Source: Sindora glabra (lineage: Eukaryota; Streptophyta; Magnoliopsida; Fabales; Fabaceae). From it: a DNA stretch of 64,000 nt. The position numbers and the translations under genes were made by a program. Location of the stretch: NCBI GenBank assembly GCA_020226215.1, contig CM035234.1:74479135-74543134 (forward strand), written 5' to 3'. Of the stretch, positions 11,850 through 25,677 are shown in pieces. The notes beneath the pieces are model-generated. The model saw only the letters and a program-made list of their open reading frames with translations, had not been told where the DNA came from and did not search any database. Within the stretch, counting starts at the first letter, position 1, and each line of letters opens with the position of its first letter.

Positions 11850-13830
11850 ACCAAATCAAATGAGCTTCTAAATAATCTAATTCTAAAGAGATGGTGGTAG
11901 AAGCCCAATTTGTGTGTCTGTAAAATAAATAATGAAGGAGTGAGTTTAGGGCTTAGTAAGTAAATACTATGTATAAATAAACATAACAAGATAATAATCT
12001 AACTTATTGGATTATCCTTTTGTAAGGCTTAACACATAAAGCATTTACATTAGCAATTTAGTTTCAAATAGCCTCAAAGGCTTAAACATATTCATTCTAT
12101 CACCAATACATCGTACAAGAGTATTTAAAGATAATCATATCTTAAGGACATGTCACATCTCAAGTAATAAGCAATAGATAAATACATGTATGCATTATAT
12201 GACTCCGAGGTAATCCTTATATCCTACCCACCTTTTTTATTTTTTTATCTCTTGGACCAACCTTATGCTTTACCCACCTTGCACCAAGAATTAATTTTCC
12301 AATTACCCCTTTCATAATTCTCATGTCAGGCCATAAGCTATATTTATTACATTAGCTCAACAATATCATACCTCAATGTATGGCCACAAAACTCATTCCA
12401 TTTGTGTAACAATAAAATTTTTTTGTCACATCATGTATCACATCATTCAATGACTCATATCCTCACATTCAGTACACAGTATTATCATAATTTCATAAGT
12501 GCTTCAATCATTGCATTTTGTTAGCAATGTTCACATTTTCAAATTTTAAACATCTCATGTCTTTTTACATGGTCACATATCACATTTCATTTCACAATTG
12601 CATAGATAAGATCAATTACATCATTTATCATGTGCCACATTAGATCTAAGTCTCACTTCATTTTATAAGTCAAATAGCAATTCCATTCTCAAAACTTTAT
12701 GATGCAATAGCCATATATATGCTTAAAAGAGGTAAAAATCCTTGTTAATGTGTGCACACATCAATCTTAAATTGAATATGCATTAAAAGATCAATTTTGG
12801 TTGAATACTATGTCAAAATATCAAAAAGGCAAGGTAAATCAATTGTACATGCAATCTAGGATGAAATTTGCAATTCTAAATAAGGAAAATTGACTTTTCA
12901 TTTAATTCATGTATGAACACATTTTTGGAAATGAGAGAATCAATTATAAAATATGTGTACTTGTTCTAGATTTGTCTTGTTTCTACACAAGGAAAATTGA
13001 TCCTATATTCAATTTGGGTATGAACATTTGCATTTGCTATGAAAGTTTTACTGTTCACCTAAATTCAGTTGTCCTATAAACTTATTTATTTCCTACCAAC
13101 CCATCATCCATTGATAAATATACATGACTAACCATTTATACAAGCTTTCTATATCATTAAATTCATTCTAAACTCGATATATCATTTTATTTCACAAATT
13201 ATACAAAACTTAATATATACAATCTAACATATTTCTAGTCAAAATCAATGGGATTTAGCTAGAGTATTCATTCACCTAATATAGAAGAGATTGCTAAGAA
13301 GATAGATTGAAGGCCTTTTTAACCCTAATTACACTAAAAAACGATGGGAATCTCCCTAGAAAATAAATAATCTCAAATCTCCTCATCAACTAAGAAGTAA
13401 TAAGAAGGATTCTTAATGAGGATGATGTTCTTACCTTAATTGGATGAAGAAATTGAAAATGAATAGAGTTCCTTTGCTTGATTTGATGAAAAATAAAGAA
13501 AAAGAGTGGAGAGATTTTAAAAGAAGGTGAAGAAATGAAAAGGACTAGGAGTTAGTGGCTTAAAAATGAGGAATAGTATTCTTAAGGGCATTTTTGAAAA
13601 AATTTCTCTAAATTTTTTCTATATTCACATACTCACTTATATCAATTCAAAACTTTATACTTTATATTTCTATTTAGTTTTCCTTAACTTTATATTTTTA
13701 TATTCATTAAGTTATCAACTTTATTTTATTTTATAATTCGTACTTAAAATTTTTTATTTACCAAAATTTACCAATCATCACAATTATTCATCTTCTCTCA
13801 ATAGGTTCTAATTTATTATATTTTAAAGAA
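11850..13830 (-). repeat. probable degenerate Ty3/gypsy LTR
   Basis: The segment has the texture of the long gypsy LTRs further right: a CAT-rich middle, then a CACCTAATATAGAAGAGATT-type stretch near 13275, then a purine-rich block near 13440-13570 followed by TTTTCTATATTCACATACTC. Its second half resembles 17946-18715 over the same landmarks. There are no clear TG/CA ends, primer site or polypurine tract, so the boundaries are approximate. The minus orientation is assigned by analogy with the 23028-40439 LTRs. Confidence 0.35.
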
Positions 13831-14088
13831 GATGTGATATTAATACTTTAATTCTATTTTTCATATAATTTAAGCATCTAATGTATCAACTATACCAATT
13901 ATAATTCTATTTTCTCTTATTTGAATTATGGGTTTTTGTAAGGTTAACATTTAAGAATATTAGACTTATGAAATATTTTTTGTGAAAGTAGAAGTCGCAA
14001 ACATATATATGCAACATTCTAAATTCAAACTCAAGACACTATAGAAAGGAAAAGTATAGGCAAATTGAGTGTTATTACACCACTAAAA

Positions 14089-14764
14089 GTACATTTGAAT
14101 AGATGGAATGAAATGAAAATGAAAAAGGAATGGTCAAAAAGTTCGTTTGATATATACTATGGAATGTGATTTCTTATTCTCTAGAGAATAACTATTTCAT
14201 TAAATGATAAAATCTCCATTCTATTGCTAAAATGATGGAATGTGCCATTTTATTATTCAAAAAATAATCTTGTTATATATATCCCTCATATTTTTCATAT
14301 TTATCAATATTATTATTTATTAATATATAAAAATTAGTTTTTAAATATTTTAATAATTCTATTTTTATAGTAGAATTTAAAATAAATGTATTTTGTATTC
14401 TTTAAAAAATTTAATAAAAAATTTATAAAATCAAAATTCTTAAATTTTTATTATATTTTTTTTGTTAATTATAATTTTAATAATAAAACTTAAATTATGA
14501 TTTATTGTTGATCATATTTTATATTTTAGTAATATTAACTTATTTAATAATATATTTATTATTTTTATAATAAGGATATTACTGTTATTAATCACACTTT
14601 TTCCATTCCATTCTTATATTATTTTGTTGTATAAAACATGAAAATGAAATAGAATATTCATTTCATTCCTTACGGTATCATAATCATGGAATGGTCATTC
14701 TATTCTCATTTTCATTTCTAATTCATTTCATTCAATTTAGGATGAACCTATGTTTAAGTGTACA
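14089..14764. mobile_element. MITE-like inverted-repeat element, copy 1
   Basis: The left end reads GTACATTTGAATAGATGGAA then TGAAATGAAAATG. The right end, reverse-complemented, starts GTACACTTAAACATAG and runs into GAATGAAATGAATTAG, giving degenerate terminal inverted repeats. The interior is extremely AT-rich and non-coding. A related copy lies at 59765-60476 with the same internal order: a GGAATAGCTATTCC-like palindrome region, a CCATTCTATTGC block and TTTTTCCATTCCATTCT near the right end. This supports a mobile family. The superfamily is not determined. Confidence 0.6.
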
Positions 14765-15485
14765 AGGGCAGCTGCCCCACCCATTTTTTTGAATTCTTTT
14801 TATAATTATATGAGTAATAATTTTATTACCTTATTAATTATTTTAATTTGCTCATATTATTTTTGTTAGAGAAGTTTTTAATTACATTAAAGATATTTAA
14901 TTGTGTACAATTAATTTTACTAGAAGTTTCTCATTCTTAATAATTATTAATTATTTTTTATTCTATTATTTTGTTATTTTTGTTCTTTCCATACTCCTTC
15001 CATACTTTTCATCTTTATTCTTTCTTTATCTTTTTTTTTGTTTTAAGTACTATTATCACATGGCACCACTTCACTTATTGTTCTCTTTATCATTTTTTTC
15101 ATCTTTCTATTTTTCTCTTTACTTCTTCTTTCTTCTATGTTTTATCTTTTACTAATTTATCATTTTAATTTCATAGTTTCAATACTACACTTTATCCACT
15201 ATGAACCTTCATTAAGAGACAATATGAAATTGACAACAAAAAAATCTCATTCTCCTTCTGTAACTTGTTCTTTGTAATAGAACAATTTTATTTTTAATAA
15301 TAATTTTTTACTTCCTAATTTTTATTTTTATCTTTTATTTTTAAAAATATCTTATTGCAATTATTGTGTTTGGTAATTGTTTTATATTGTTCTTTCATCA
15401 ATCTTCGTGCCTTTAAATTTTACATCTTGCATACTTTGCATCTATATAAAACCCAGAATATGTGACTTGGTTGTATGTTATTATT
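14765..15485. other. pyrimidine-rich AT sequence, no gene seen
   Basis: 14960-15170 is a long T-rich tract. Its plus-strand open frames translate to Phe/Leu/Ser runs typical of low-complexity DNA, not protein. A GGGCAGCTGCCCC palindrome sits at about 14768. Nothing else is supported. Confidence 0.5.
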
Positions 15486-16110
15486 AGTATGAATAAATGA
15501 CATTATTTTTTTTCTTTTTGATATAATAGAAACAATATTAAAATGACATATTGTTCTATGTTGTTCTTATAATATATCTCATCCTTTTGAGATTGAATTT
15601 AAGTTCAATTCTAAAAAATAATTTATTATTTTTATCTTATTTTCAGTCATTTAAAATACAATATTGAACATGTATGACAAAATGTATATAGCAAATTTGC
15701 AAATATTTATATAATTGATTATTTGTAGTAACCTTTTATGAAATAAATATTTTTTAATTGTTCTTAGTCTTGGTTTTCAATTATTAAGCAATTACTTAGT
15801 ATGAATAAATGACATTATTTTTTTTCTTTTTGATATAATAGAAACAATATTAAAATGACATATTGTTCTATGTTGTTCTTATAATATATCTCATCCTTTT
15901 GAGATTGAATTTAAGTTCAATTCTAAAAAATAATTTATTATTTTTTATCTTATTTTCAGTCATTCAAAATACAATATTGAACATGTATGACAAAATGTAT
16001 ATAGCAAATTTGCAAATATTTATATAATTGATTATTTGTAGTAACCTTTTATGAAATAAATATTTTTTAATTGTTCTTAGTCTTGGTTTTCAATTATTAA
16101 GCAATTACTT
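15486..16110. repeat. near-identical 312-bp tandem duplication
   Basis: Copy 1 (15486-15797) and copy 2 (15798-16110) both run from AGTATGAATAAATGACATT to AAGCAATTACTTA. I see only one extra T in a poly-T run and one T-to-C change (CATTTAAAA against CATTCAAAA). The high identity stands out against the diverged repeats around it and implies a recent event. Confidence 0.92.
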
Positions 16111-16852
16111 ATGATTATATTATTTTTTATTATTAGAAATGCATAAATTTTTATTTTGTACGTATATATATTTTTGTCCCTACAAAAAAAAGTTTTAGAT
16201 TTGTCATTGCATTCAATCTACCAAAAATAACATAAGAGTACTAGCAATACTTATAACATTTGTGTAAAGATGTTTTTGTATAACTTTTAAGAAAGAAGAG
16301 AATAATATTTATTTCTATCATCATGAGGTGGGAGTTAATTAATTTATATTTTAGGCAATTTCTTTTACATTAATGCAAATGTACATTAAGTCAAGATCAT
16401 TTCTCGATTATATTGGATTTATGTCAAGGTAGGAATAATTTGCTGCGACCATTTCACATTATTACAACATTGCTACATGATGAGTTTTGTGAATAGGTCA
16501 ATTATGAAGTTTAGAACTATTTTGTTAATGGATCATTTCACTTTTAATTGGTGTCAAAAATAAGAAATGTGCAAAAAACATTTTAATTTTAGAATAGAAG
16601 TTAATTTGATTTTTGTCAAGTAAAGCTAGATCAACTTCCTAAAGCACTCTAAGATATGATAGAGCAAGATGCTTTTAATGAAAATAGATTATTGGAAATG
16701 AATATTCAATTGAATAATTAAGAATGATTAATAGGATAAGAAGTAATCTAGGAAGCTATAGGGTAAGGGATGGTGATAAAAACCCAACATTTTTCTTATC
16801 TATTAATGGTTATCTAAAGGACTATAAATAATATGGCATCTACATATTATTA
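16111..16852. other. AT-rich stretch without a recognised gene
   Basis: No domain, repeat partner or RNA gene could be assigned. Confidence 0.4.
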
Positions 16853-17945
16853 TTAAAGGTGACAAATGGATGAGTTATGATTAGTATGAATTGAATCATG
16901 GGTGGATGCATCAACAATGACCTACTTATTTATTTATAACTCAATATAAAATTTTAAATGGGTCACTAATAATCTATGATCCTTTGATATATAGTTAATC
17001 TGACTCGTTCATTTATTTATCAGGTTATTATTATTTTTTCATGATTATATTGCATTTTTTGCCTCTATTTTAAATCAAACTTATGCTATTAAAAATTTTA
17101 AATTATATTTTTACTCTCTCCTTTAAAATTTTAATTTTTCTTAGTCTTTATTCATATAAATAATTATTTTTTAAATATTATATTTCTCAAAACTAAAATT
17201 TATAAGATTAAATATAGTTGATTAAATGTTTTGATATTGACATACATTAAAAAAACTTATTTAATTCAAAATTAATATCATAATAAAATTAAAACATTCA
17301 AAATAATAAAAAAAATTTAAAAGAATTTGTACAGATGGAGGGATTTGCACAATTTGTATAGATGATAGTATGTTCACTTGCCTAAAAAATTCATAATTGA
17401 ATAGCACTCTATAGAATATTAACTCTACACACTTCATATAATTATCTAATAAAAATATCTATGATGGGTGCACTACAACTTCAAAAGTTCATATGTTTTA
17501 TAGTAAAAAAATTATCTATTTATTTTTTTGGAAATTATCTTTTAGAAAATTAATCCTATTTACATAAGGTTTATAGTTGTAGAAAATTAAAATCATAAAA
17601 AAATATTTAATCGTACAATATTATATATTATGAGTGTTATAAAAAATAATGTTTATTACTTTAAGAAAATATTTATTTTTCTCAATATTATAGCATTATA
17701 AAATATTAATTTTATTAATTACAAGATACATAGATTACAATCATAAAAATAAATAAAATTTTCCTAAGATAAAATAGTGTCATTAAATTTGTTTTAAATT
17801 TAAATTTTTATATAATAATTAGGTAAGATTAATACAAGTGGTTAGACTTCATTTTTTTAGATAAAAATCAATACTATCGCATATATAAGGATACTATGAT
17901 AATTTATTTAAAATATATAATTTTAATATACTATGATAGCTTGGA
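16853..17945. repeat. dispersed repeat R, copy 1
   Basis: It begins AAAGGTGACAAATGGATGAG and ends around CTATGATAGCTTGG. It aligns in the same direction with 18721-19610. Shared landmarks are the TATTTATAAC-CAATATAAAATTTTAAAT block near the start and the GGTTAGACTT...CATATATAAG block near the end. No coding frame. The two copies bracket an LTR-like segment. Confidence 0.6.
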
Positions 17946-18715
17946 TTTTTGCAAAATTTCATGTGAAATCATTGTTCATTTGAAACTAAATTCTCAATAT
18001 TTCATCTTCTTAGTTACCACATTTGGTCAACACACCATATAATGTAATCATGACATAATTTAAGCTAGATCTATCCAAAATTCTAAATCAAAACTCACAA
18101 ATCAACACATTTTTTTCTATATTCAAGAAAATAATTCAAACCTAACCTATTTCAACTAAAATCCTGTAAAAATAATCAAAGCTACTTAGGGTGCTTACTT
18201 ACCTTATATAAAGGAGATGCTAAGTAAATGAGATTGTGGATTAGTAGTTCCTAATCATCTAAAAACTAAAACATTGGAGTTCAAAATCCCCTTTAATCTA
18301 AAATTCCTCAATCAATCCAAATCCAAAAAGAAAGGAGAAGAAGCTTAATAAAGATTGGAGTCTAGGAGGCATTATGTTACTTGAATTGAGAAGTAAATAA
18401 GGTTAATAAAAATTAATGTCCCCTATGCTTGTTAAGTGAAGAGGATGAAAAAGATAGGATAAAGGGTCGGGGATTTGGTGAGGAAATGAAAAATGTTGCT
18501 AGAATATAGGGATATTAGGGTAATAGTTGGCCAAGAGTAAAATTAGAAAAGTGTCATAAATTTTCTCCATATTCTCATATTCAAGTTTAATCATACTTGA
18601 ATTTTAAATATTTCATAATAACCTTTTCTCATTTATTCCACACAAATATTTTATTTTCATATTTCATCATAATAATTTATTATACTGAGACAAAATATTT
18701 TAAAATTCCAAAGGG
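17946..18715 (-). repeat. partial Ty3/gypsy LTR-like fragment between repeat R copies
   Basis: It contains GGGTGCTTACTTACCTTATA then AAAGGAGATGC near 18190-18230, and a purine-rich block near 18420-18500 followed by TTTTCTCCATATTCTCATATTC. This parallels 13240-13640. Only part of an LTR is present and its ends are lost. Confidence 0.35.
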
Positions 18716-18720
18716 TGTGA

Positions 18721-19610
18721 TAGTAAAGGTGACAAATAGATAAGTTAGAATGAATATGAATTGGATTAAAATGGATGGATTGTTGTTAACCCATTTGTCT
18801 ATTTATAACCTAATGAAAAATTTTAAATGAGTCATAAATGACTCATGACTCTTAAATATATAAATAACTAAATCTATTTGTTTATCTATTAAATTATTAT
18901 TACTTTATATCTTATTATTTTTACTAATATTAATTTCCCACTACTATATTATATTTGCTACCACCATTTTAGAAAATATTTATGCTATTAGAAATTTCAA
19001 ACTATATTTTTACTTTTTCTTTTAAAATGATAACTTTCCTTTATCTTTAATGAGAAAAATAACCATTTAATAATATTATATTTCCTAAAATTCAAATTCA
19101 TAAAATTAAATATTGTTGACTAATTAGTTTAACATTAGCATATATTAGTTATAATTTATTTAATACAAAAATGACATTACAATATAATAAAATATTCAAA
19201 ATAGTAAAATAAACTATCAATTTTTCATTTTTATTGATTAATTAAGAATTTATATATTAAATCATGTATAAATATATGAAAATAATGCATCCATATTTTA
19301 TTACATATAAAGCTTTCAAATCTCTTTAATTTATTTTGAGATATTAATATGAATGCATATTACAAGAATTATATATAACTTACATGCCAATTTTTTTTTT
19401 AATAAATAACATCAATATTTGAGATTATTTTTTATGAGTTTTTTTAAAATTAATTAGTAGCTTTAAATTTATTTTTTAGATAGTATTAAAGTATGATAAT
19501 ACAGGCGGCTAGACTTTACTTTGCTTTTTTTATATAAGAATCCATATTATCACATATATAAATATATTATGATAGTTTATTTCAGATATATAATATTAGA
19601 ATATTTAAAT
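18721..19610. repeat. dispersed repeat R, copy 2
   Basis: It starts AGTAAAGGTGACAAATAGAT and follows the same block order as 16853-17945, ending near ATTATGATAGTTTATTTC. It is shorter by about 200 bp because of internal gaps. Non-coding. Confidence 0.6.
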
Positions 19611-19844
19611 TTACATTAAATAATTAAGATATATTTTTTCAAATAAATTAATAAGATATTTTAATATATTATTTTCTTTATTTACAATATTAATTTGTGT
19701 AACGCACAAATCAACTTCTTTTATATATGTAAATAAATAATTAATTATCTATAAGATAACTTTACATTGACCCTTTATTAATATGTCAATATAATCCAAC
19801 CTATATTAATCCTAAAACTAATATGAATGGCTATAGATGAGTCA

Positions 19845-20014
19845 TGATAAGGGCAATGGCAGAGACAAGAAGGGTTAGGGTGGGCCCTTACCCCCTTTAC
19901 CTACAAAATTTAATATAATATATATTATTAAAATTTAGATAACCCCATAAGTCTTATAATATTTTATTTTTTGCCCCTATAATTTAAACTTTTTACCTCC
20001 ATTGCCGGATAAGG
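19845..20014. mobile_element. short MITE with 8-bp target duplication, hAT-like
   Basis: The inner element (about 19853-20006) has terminal inverted repeats GCAATGGCAGAG and CCTCCATTGCC. It is flanked by TGATAAGG on the left and GGATAAGG on the right, an 8-bp direct repeat with one mismatch. That length is characteristic of hAT-superfamily elements. The interior is AT-rich and non-coding. Confidence 0.55.
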
Positions 20015-21159
20015 GTGGACATATAGGTCAAAATCACTAGCTTTATCTGTATGACTTATTAGCTTTAAATTCTTGATTGTTAAAGAATATGCTTTTTTCT
20101 TCCTATTTCACAATAAGCAAATAGTACATTTAGGATAAAAGAAACCTATAAGGATTAAGAGAGGCTCGAAGCTTATCAAAATTATCTATATCCCTAAGCT
20201 TGGATGCATAACTTCTAGCAATATGGTTAGACATTTCTTTTGATAGTAACTGTTTAAAGTAATGACTAATATGAAAAATGTCATGTATACTCAACCAAGA
20301 ATGAAAACCATTTAGCAGTTTTTGAAGCATATGGCCATTTGTGACCAATTACACTAACCTTTCCTAATGAAGTTATAATAGCTTAAGTAGATCTCAAAAT
20401 GCAATAACAAAGGCTTGACTAGCTGCCTTTCACTAAAGAAAGGTAAGTTCTTGGAAACCAATGTTTATAATCAAGGGATACCCAAGCTAGACATATAACT
20501 GAAGCTAGTCCTTTATGCTTGATTTGGCAAACAAGAAGATAATTTCTAGTTAATAAGTGGAGTCTCTAAAATTGCACATTGTGAGAGCAAGGGGAATTTT
20601 GGATTTAAGGGATGAAGTGTTGCTAGTTAGCAAGGACTAGTATTTACCACTCCATGTCTTGTGTAATTCCAAGGCTTCATGTAGTTTTGACTATTTAAGT
20701 TTAAACATCTCCTAGTTATGAATTTATTAAAGAACATAAAGGATAATGGTTGCAAGGTAAAATAGATCTAAGATAGGATGAGGGTCTAGCTTAGTAGTTA
20801 TATGGATTTTAGCATGTGCTTGTTTTATTTTGTTGCTTTTGAGCATTAAGTACCAACTATATATAACATCCATTCAATAAGTATGCATATTAGTTGTATT
20901 CCTTTATATGAGCAATTCTTTTTTATTAAAACATGACTCATGTCAAAGTGATAAGGAAAAAACTATTTATGAAATTATCCATCATTTTTTATACTTCCTT
21001 ACATGTTTAGAATTATTCTCCAACCTATAAAAATTTTCTTAAAGGATTGAGAAACATAAAAAATATAATTTAATTTTACTCATAACCCTTTCAAATCTAA
21101 CTTAATTTACCTATAACTCTTATTATTAGGTTTTTTTTCTTCTTTCACACTTTAACAAT
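20015..21159. other. unassigned sequence with one open minus-strand frame
   Basis: A 72-residue minus-strand frame at 20348-20130 has fairly normal amino-acid composition (motif SNHIARSYASKLRDIDNF) but I do not recognise it. It could be a fragment of a transposon-encoded protein. The rest has no visible feature. Confidence 0.3.
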
Positions 21160-22130
21160 ATAATGTAACCGAAGAAATCAAGCTAACTTAGTTCATTGCT
21201 ATAGAATAGCTAATTAATGTTGATTGATAGACATATGTTACTATTATTAATGATGTTTATTTTAATGTGATGACATTTTTGAAATCATATGAAAACTTAA
21301 GATAACATACATTAATTATATCGAGGTTTATATTAATATAGTGGTATTTTTGAAGTTGATAGGAAATTTACTATGCCAAATTTAACAATAATCAATGTCT
21401 AAAATTTCATTCAAAAACTTAATACATCATCTAGAAAGGCATTTGAAGCATCATTAGGAAATATGAAAGGTTCACACGTCAATTTTGGACTTAAATGACA
21501 TTAAAAGTTATGACGATTTGTTTGGAAAAGGGTGAAACATAAGATATTAGTCTTGCATTAATAACCAACATCATTTATTTTTCATACTTATTATAAATTT
21601 TACTCATACTCTTTTTTTGTATTTTTGTTTAGGTTAAGAAATAGATATGCTTCAAATTTAATGGAAGCACCCTATGCAAGATTTTTGTATCTCCTACTTT
21701 CAAATGTTCTAAGATCTAACAAGAAACATTAGAGTTTAGGATGAGATGTTTCTATTATTCATTATCACTTTCCAATATTCAAACAAGATCTTTCATATGA
21801 GGCATTTATGATGTCTCATTTCTAATATTCCAGTGATATATATCTGGTGATCCTTTAGTATTTCTATGTATATTCTTGCGATTAGAATGAAGAAAATTAA
21901 GCAATAAATTAAAATTTCCATTAAGAATAATGATTTTGATGGATAGTGAATTTGTATAGTTTTTCTGTATTAATGTAAACATTTATTCTTTTTTATTTTT
22001 TGTATTAATGATTTAATGTAGCTTTTGTGAAGGCTATTTTATGGAATATGTAATGATTTAGAAATAAAATAAAATTATAATATAAACTTTCAAAAGTGTA
22101 TTGATGATTTAGTTTAATGTTTATATGTAT
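21160..22130. repeat. CACTA-type transposon relic related to 40740-41530
   Basis: AATCAATGTCTAAAATTTC (about 21390) and GCATTAATAACCAACATC (about 21556) resemble the inverted subterminal motifs, of ACATCGGTTATTAATTAA type, seen in plant CACTA elements. 21890-22090 aligns with 41340-41520 (AAGCAATAAATTA...AATAATGATTTTGAT...AAATAAAATTATAATATAAA). Ends are not visible. Confidence 0.4.
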
Positions 22131-23027
22131 AAGTTGGTCTATGGTAGAGATGTACATAAGCCAAGTCTACCAAGTTTTAGTTAGGTTTTTTATGTTCGAT
22201 AATACATAAAGCCACAGCCTGAATCTAAACTCGGCTCGTATGTTAATTTTTTGATATGGCCCAAGCCTAATCCTAAAAAGAATTTTAAAACTCAATCCTA
22301 ACCAAAAAGCTAAGATGATGGAGCGATGAACCAAGCTAAAAATTCTTACATAAAATCACTAGCATAGAAAGCATAAGAGATCCAATGATGCACACTATAG
22401 CCAAAGGCTAAAATATGCATGGAACCTAGTTGAAGCCAATAGAAACACATTGAAAACACTAAATATTGAAAGCAAGAATTTGTAAAATTTGCATCAATAG
22501 TAAGCATGTTATATAAATGGATCTTAGAGTATCATAAAAACTCTAATTAATGAAATCTAACATACCAGATTTGTAATAATAAGTAATTTCAATTAGGATG
22601 AACACATGAATTCAATAGCAAGGATGCCATTTGTAACTAAGGAATATAGCACCTCAGAAGCAGGAGTTTAAGTTACATTATTATCAATAACCGAAGCAAT
22701 AAGAGATTCGATCATAATAGCAAAAGTAAGACTCAAAATTTCTAAGAGTGAGAGTTATATGGATAAGGGATTGAGAAAAAGGATGTTAGGATGGTGGTGT
22801 CACTTTTAGGATTAGGAATTAAAGTGACATTTGATAAATTAAGAGTTAAAAACCTTAAAGAGAAATAATAAAAAATATAAATATATATAAGTAAACTAGG
22901 TAATAGAACGAGTTTTATAATGCAACCTAATCCCAACGATATTATTAATCAAGCTTTGAAAAATAATTTGTTTAATATTTAGGCTTAAAAAAATAGACTT
23001 AAAGCATAATTTTATTCTATGGAATAT
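22131..23027. other. AT-rich stretch left of the nested retrotransposon block
   Basis: 22150-22330 contains a GGCCCAAGCC-like stretch with several AAGCC repeats, reminiscent of a small non-autonomous element, but paired ends were not found. No gene is supported. Confidence 0.35.
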
Positions 23028-25677
23028 TGGTATAGCCAAAACCTTGGTACATGATTAACATAAGAAATCATTTGTGAGTGATTTCCTATTAACCAAATGT
23101 ATTGATCATTCAAACTTTGACTTAATAAAATTTGTTACTCAAATTTCAATTATCATTTTTTTCAAAAAAAAAATTAAACAGAGTTTCCTTTATTTTTTAT
23201 TACTTTTCAAGGGCTACATGCTCTAAAAATTTAAATCCTAAAATGAAATAGACCAAGAGCAATAAAACAAACATAAAAGTAGACAATTTTGACATAATGG
23301 CCATATAGACACAATTTACTCACATTTTAACCCAACAATCAAACACTTGAACATTATTGTCTTTAATCTCTAGAAAGATAACCATGTCTTATTAGGTTGG
23401 CATTAGCCTGAAAGAGAAGTGTCAACAATGAAAGGAGTAAGTTGTAAGAAATTCATGAGTATATATCTACAAATATCTATGAATAAATTTATCTAAGAGT
23501 AAACAAAGTAAAGGGTGTAAGGGTTAAATGAAAAGTTTAACAATTGTATCTTAATATATATATATACACAAAAGATATAATAAATAAAGGACTTGGGAAT
23601 TAATAGAACTTTATTTTTGTTGCTTATGTAAAACATGAGTTAGTAGATCTTTTGAACAAATTCATACCTTTTGAATTCCATATCATGAACCTTCAAAAGC
23701 CTTACTTCTTAATAGTTCAATTAAGTAAGCATAATCATTTTATCACACAAATTTATTCAAATTTAAGTTGTAGCACACATAAGTAATATAAAAGTAAAAA
23801 TAAAGTGGAAAAATCTCTTTATGATTTTGATGAGCATTATCCTTTACAAATTTTGCCTTATCCCTTTACAAATAGGCATCAATATTGGTGCATAATATCA
23901 TATTAAAGCAATGTATTTTCTCCCAACTCATCATTCTCAATCTTTTTTCAATATCACAGTAACAAATTCATTACAGTGCATTTCTTTATTTATCTACACC
24001 ATTCAACTTCAATATTTAGTAAATAATACTACTATGCCTTTATTGCATGGTGACAAATATTCACCTAACATTAATAATATAAATTATATGCATACAAAAT
24101 AAATATACATTAATAGTCAAATAATATCAATGTCACATCTTTATTGGATGATCTCAAAAACCTATCTGACAACAATTCACATTTTTTATTTATATTTTGA
24201 ATTTATAAAAACAAATTAATCAAGTTATTACATCAACAATGCACTATTAGATTAAAATAAATAAGTTTCATGTTCCAAAACCAAATATGAGTATAAAGAT
24301 ATCATCATATAATTACATCTATATTTGGTTAATTAGTTATATAGAAGCAAAAAAATTGTAAAACAAATATTATATTTAGGCAAAATGTACACTCACCTTA
24401 AAACACCATTTCTTTTCATGAAATTCAAAAGTATCCATATTTGACATTTTCTCTAGCTATCCTTTAATTCTACAAAAGTAAGTTATAAAATAGTACAAAA
24501 TAAGTATATCTTTTCCTACAACCTCTCATCTAAGTACTAAATAACTTACTCTGATATTCTTAATCATAAATTTTATTATTTTTCTAAGATTATTTCTAAA
24601 AAGTTAGAAACTTGCATGAGAGTTAGGTTCTTAAATCAAGTATCAAACATGCAAAATATTAAAATTTTATGCCTTAGGTAGGTTTACCTCATCCTAAGTA
24701 GGCTATCTATAGCTCAGCCATAAAATGTTGGAAAAGTGAATGGTTGTACTATTATTTCTCCAATGCAATTTGATGGTTTTCTCTAGTAGTAGTAGCTAGT
24801 TGCTAAATAAGAGGTGTTAAAAGTAAAGTAGCTATCAAAAGTGGTTGAGTAGCAATGGCCATGAAGGAGGGAAGAGAAAGAGGTGAAGGAAAGAGAGAGA
24901 AAGATTGGGGGGAGCTTTGTTTGGGGAAAAGGAAGGGAGATAGGAAGGGAAACAAAAAGAAAAAAGCAAAGGCTTTTTCTAAGGTGTTTTAAGTGTACCA
25001 TAAATCCATAAACTTTAGATCTCAACTACGTATCAAAATAACCTTTCAAAGCAAGTTTTAAGGGAAAATAAATCATAGTTATTTAATTAGCATAAAATCA
25101 AGGAAAAGAAGATAAGATGTGATAAGTGTAAAAATTACTTGAAACTAAACCAAATCTCAATCATTCATTTTCTATAAAAATATCCTTTTCCTATTAATTC
25201 ATAGCCATTCAATACAATCTTCCTCATTTTCTTTTTCTTCTCCTTTTCCTTATAAATTATGTAATAACTTATTAATTGAAGAACTCAAAATGAGTGTTTT
25301 AGAAATTTTGTAAATTTAAATGAAAAGTTATTTATTAAAACTTACACAAATGCTTTATAAACCATTTGCTCATAAATTTGAGTATTTCTAATTTTTGAAA
25401 AGATATTTCACATAAATTGTTCAAGTGATTTTTTTGATAGTACATTGACTAGATAAAATTACTATAACATTATCTAAATTAAATAATTAGAATCCATAAT
25501 TTACTAAAAGATAACATGAATAGAAATTTGTACATTTGATATTTAAATATTTATTTCATTTTTCAATAATTACTAAAGTAGAAAAACAAGTATGAAAATT
25601 ACTAAGTTAATTTAAAATATATGCTATGAAGCTTTAAAATTCATAGAAATTACTTGGAAAATGATTCAAATACTACA
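23028..25677 (-). repeat. 3' LTR of outer gypsy element
   Basis: It aligns end to end with 37732-40439. Landmarks include CATAAGAAATCATTTGTG near 23065, ACTCACCTTAAAACACCATT near 24390 and a purine-rich block at 24850-24970. The minus-strand open frame at 24783-25025 is low-complexity LTR sequence, not a gene. A short (TA)n run at 23553-23568 sits where the other LTR has (CA)n. Confidence 0.75.

Noticed and set aside
14901..15168. Two overlapping open frames of 84 and 65 codons
   Set aside because: They are Phe/Leu/Ser/Tyr runs from a T-rich tract with no domain; low-complexity DNA gives such frames by chance.
20130..20348. Possible small gene with a normal-looking protein
   Set aside because: One short frame without promoter, splice sites or recognised family; reported only as unassigned sequence.
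24783..25025. 80-codon minus-strand frame, with a similar one at 39630-39827
   Set aside because: Both lie at the same place in the two gypsy LTRs and reflect a purine-rich block, not a conserved protein; stops and gaps differ between copies.
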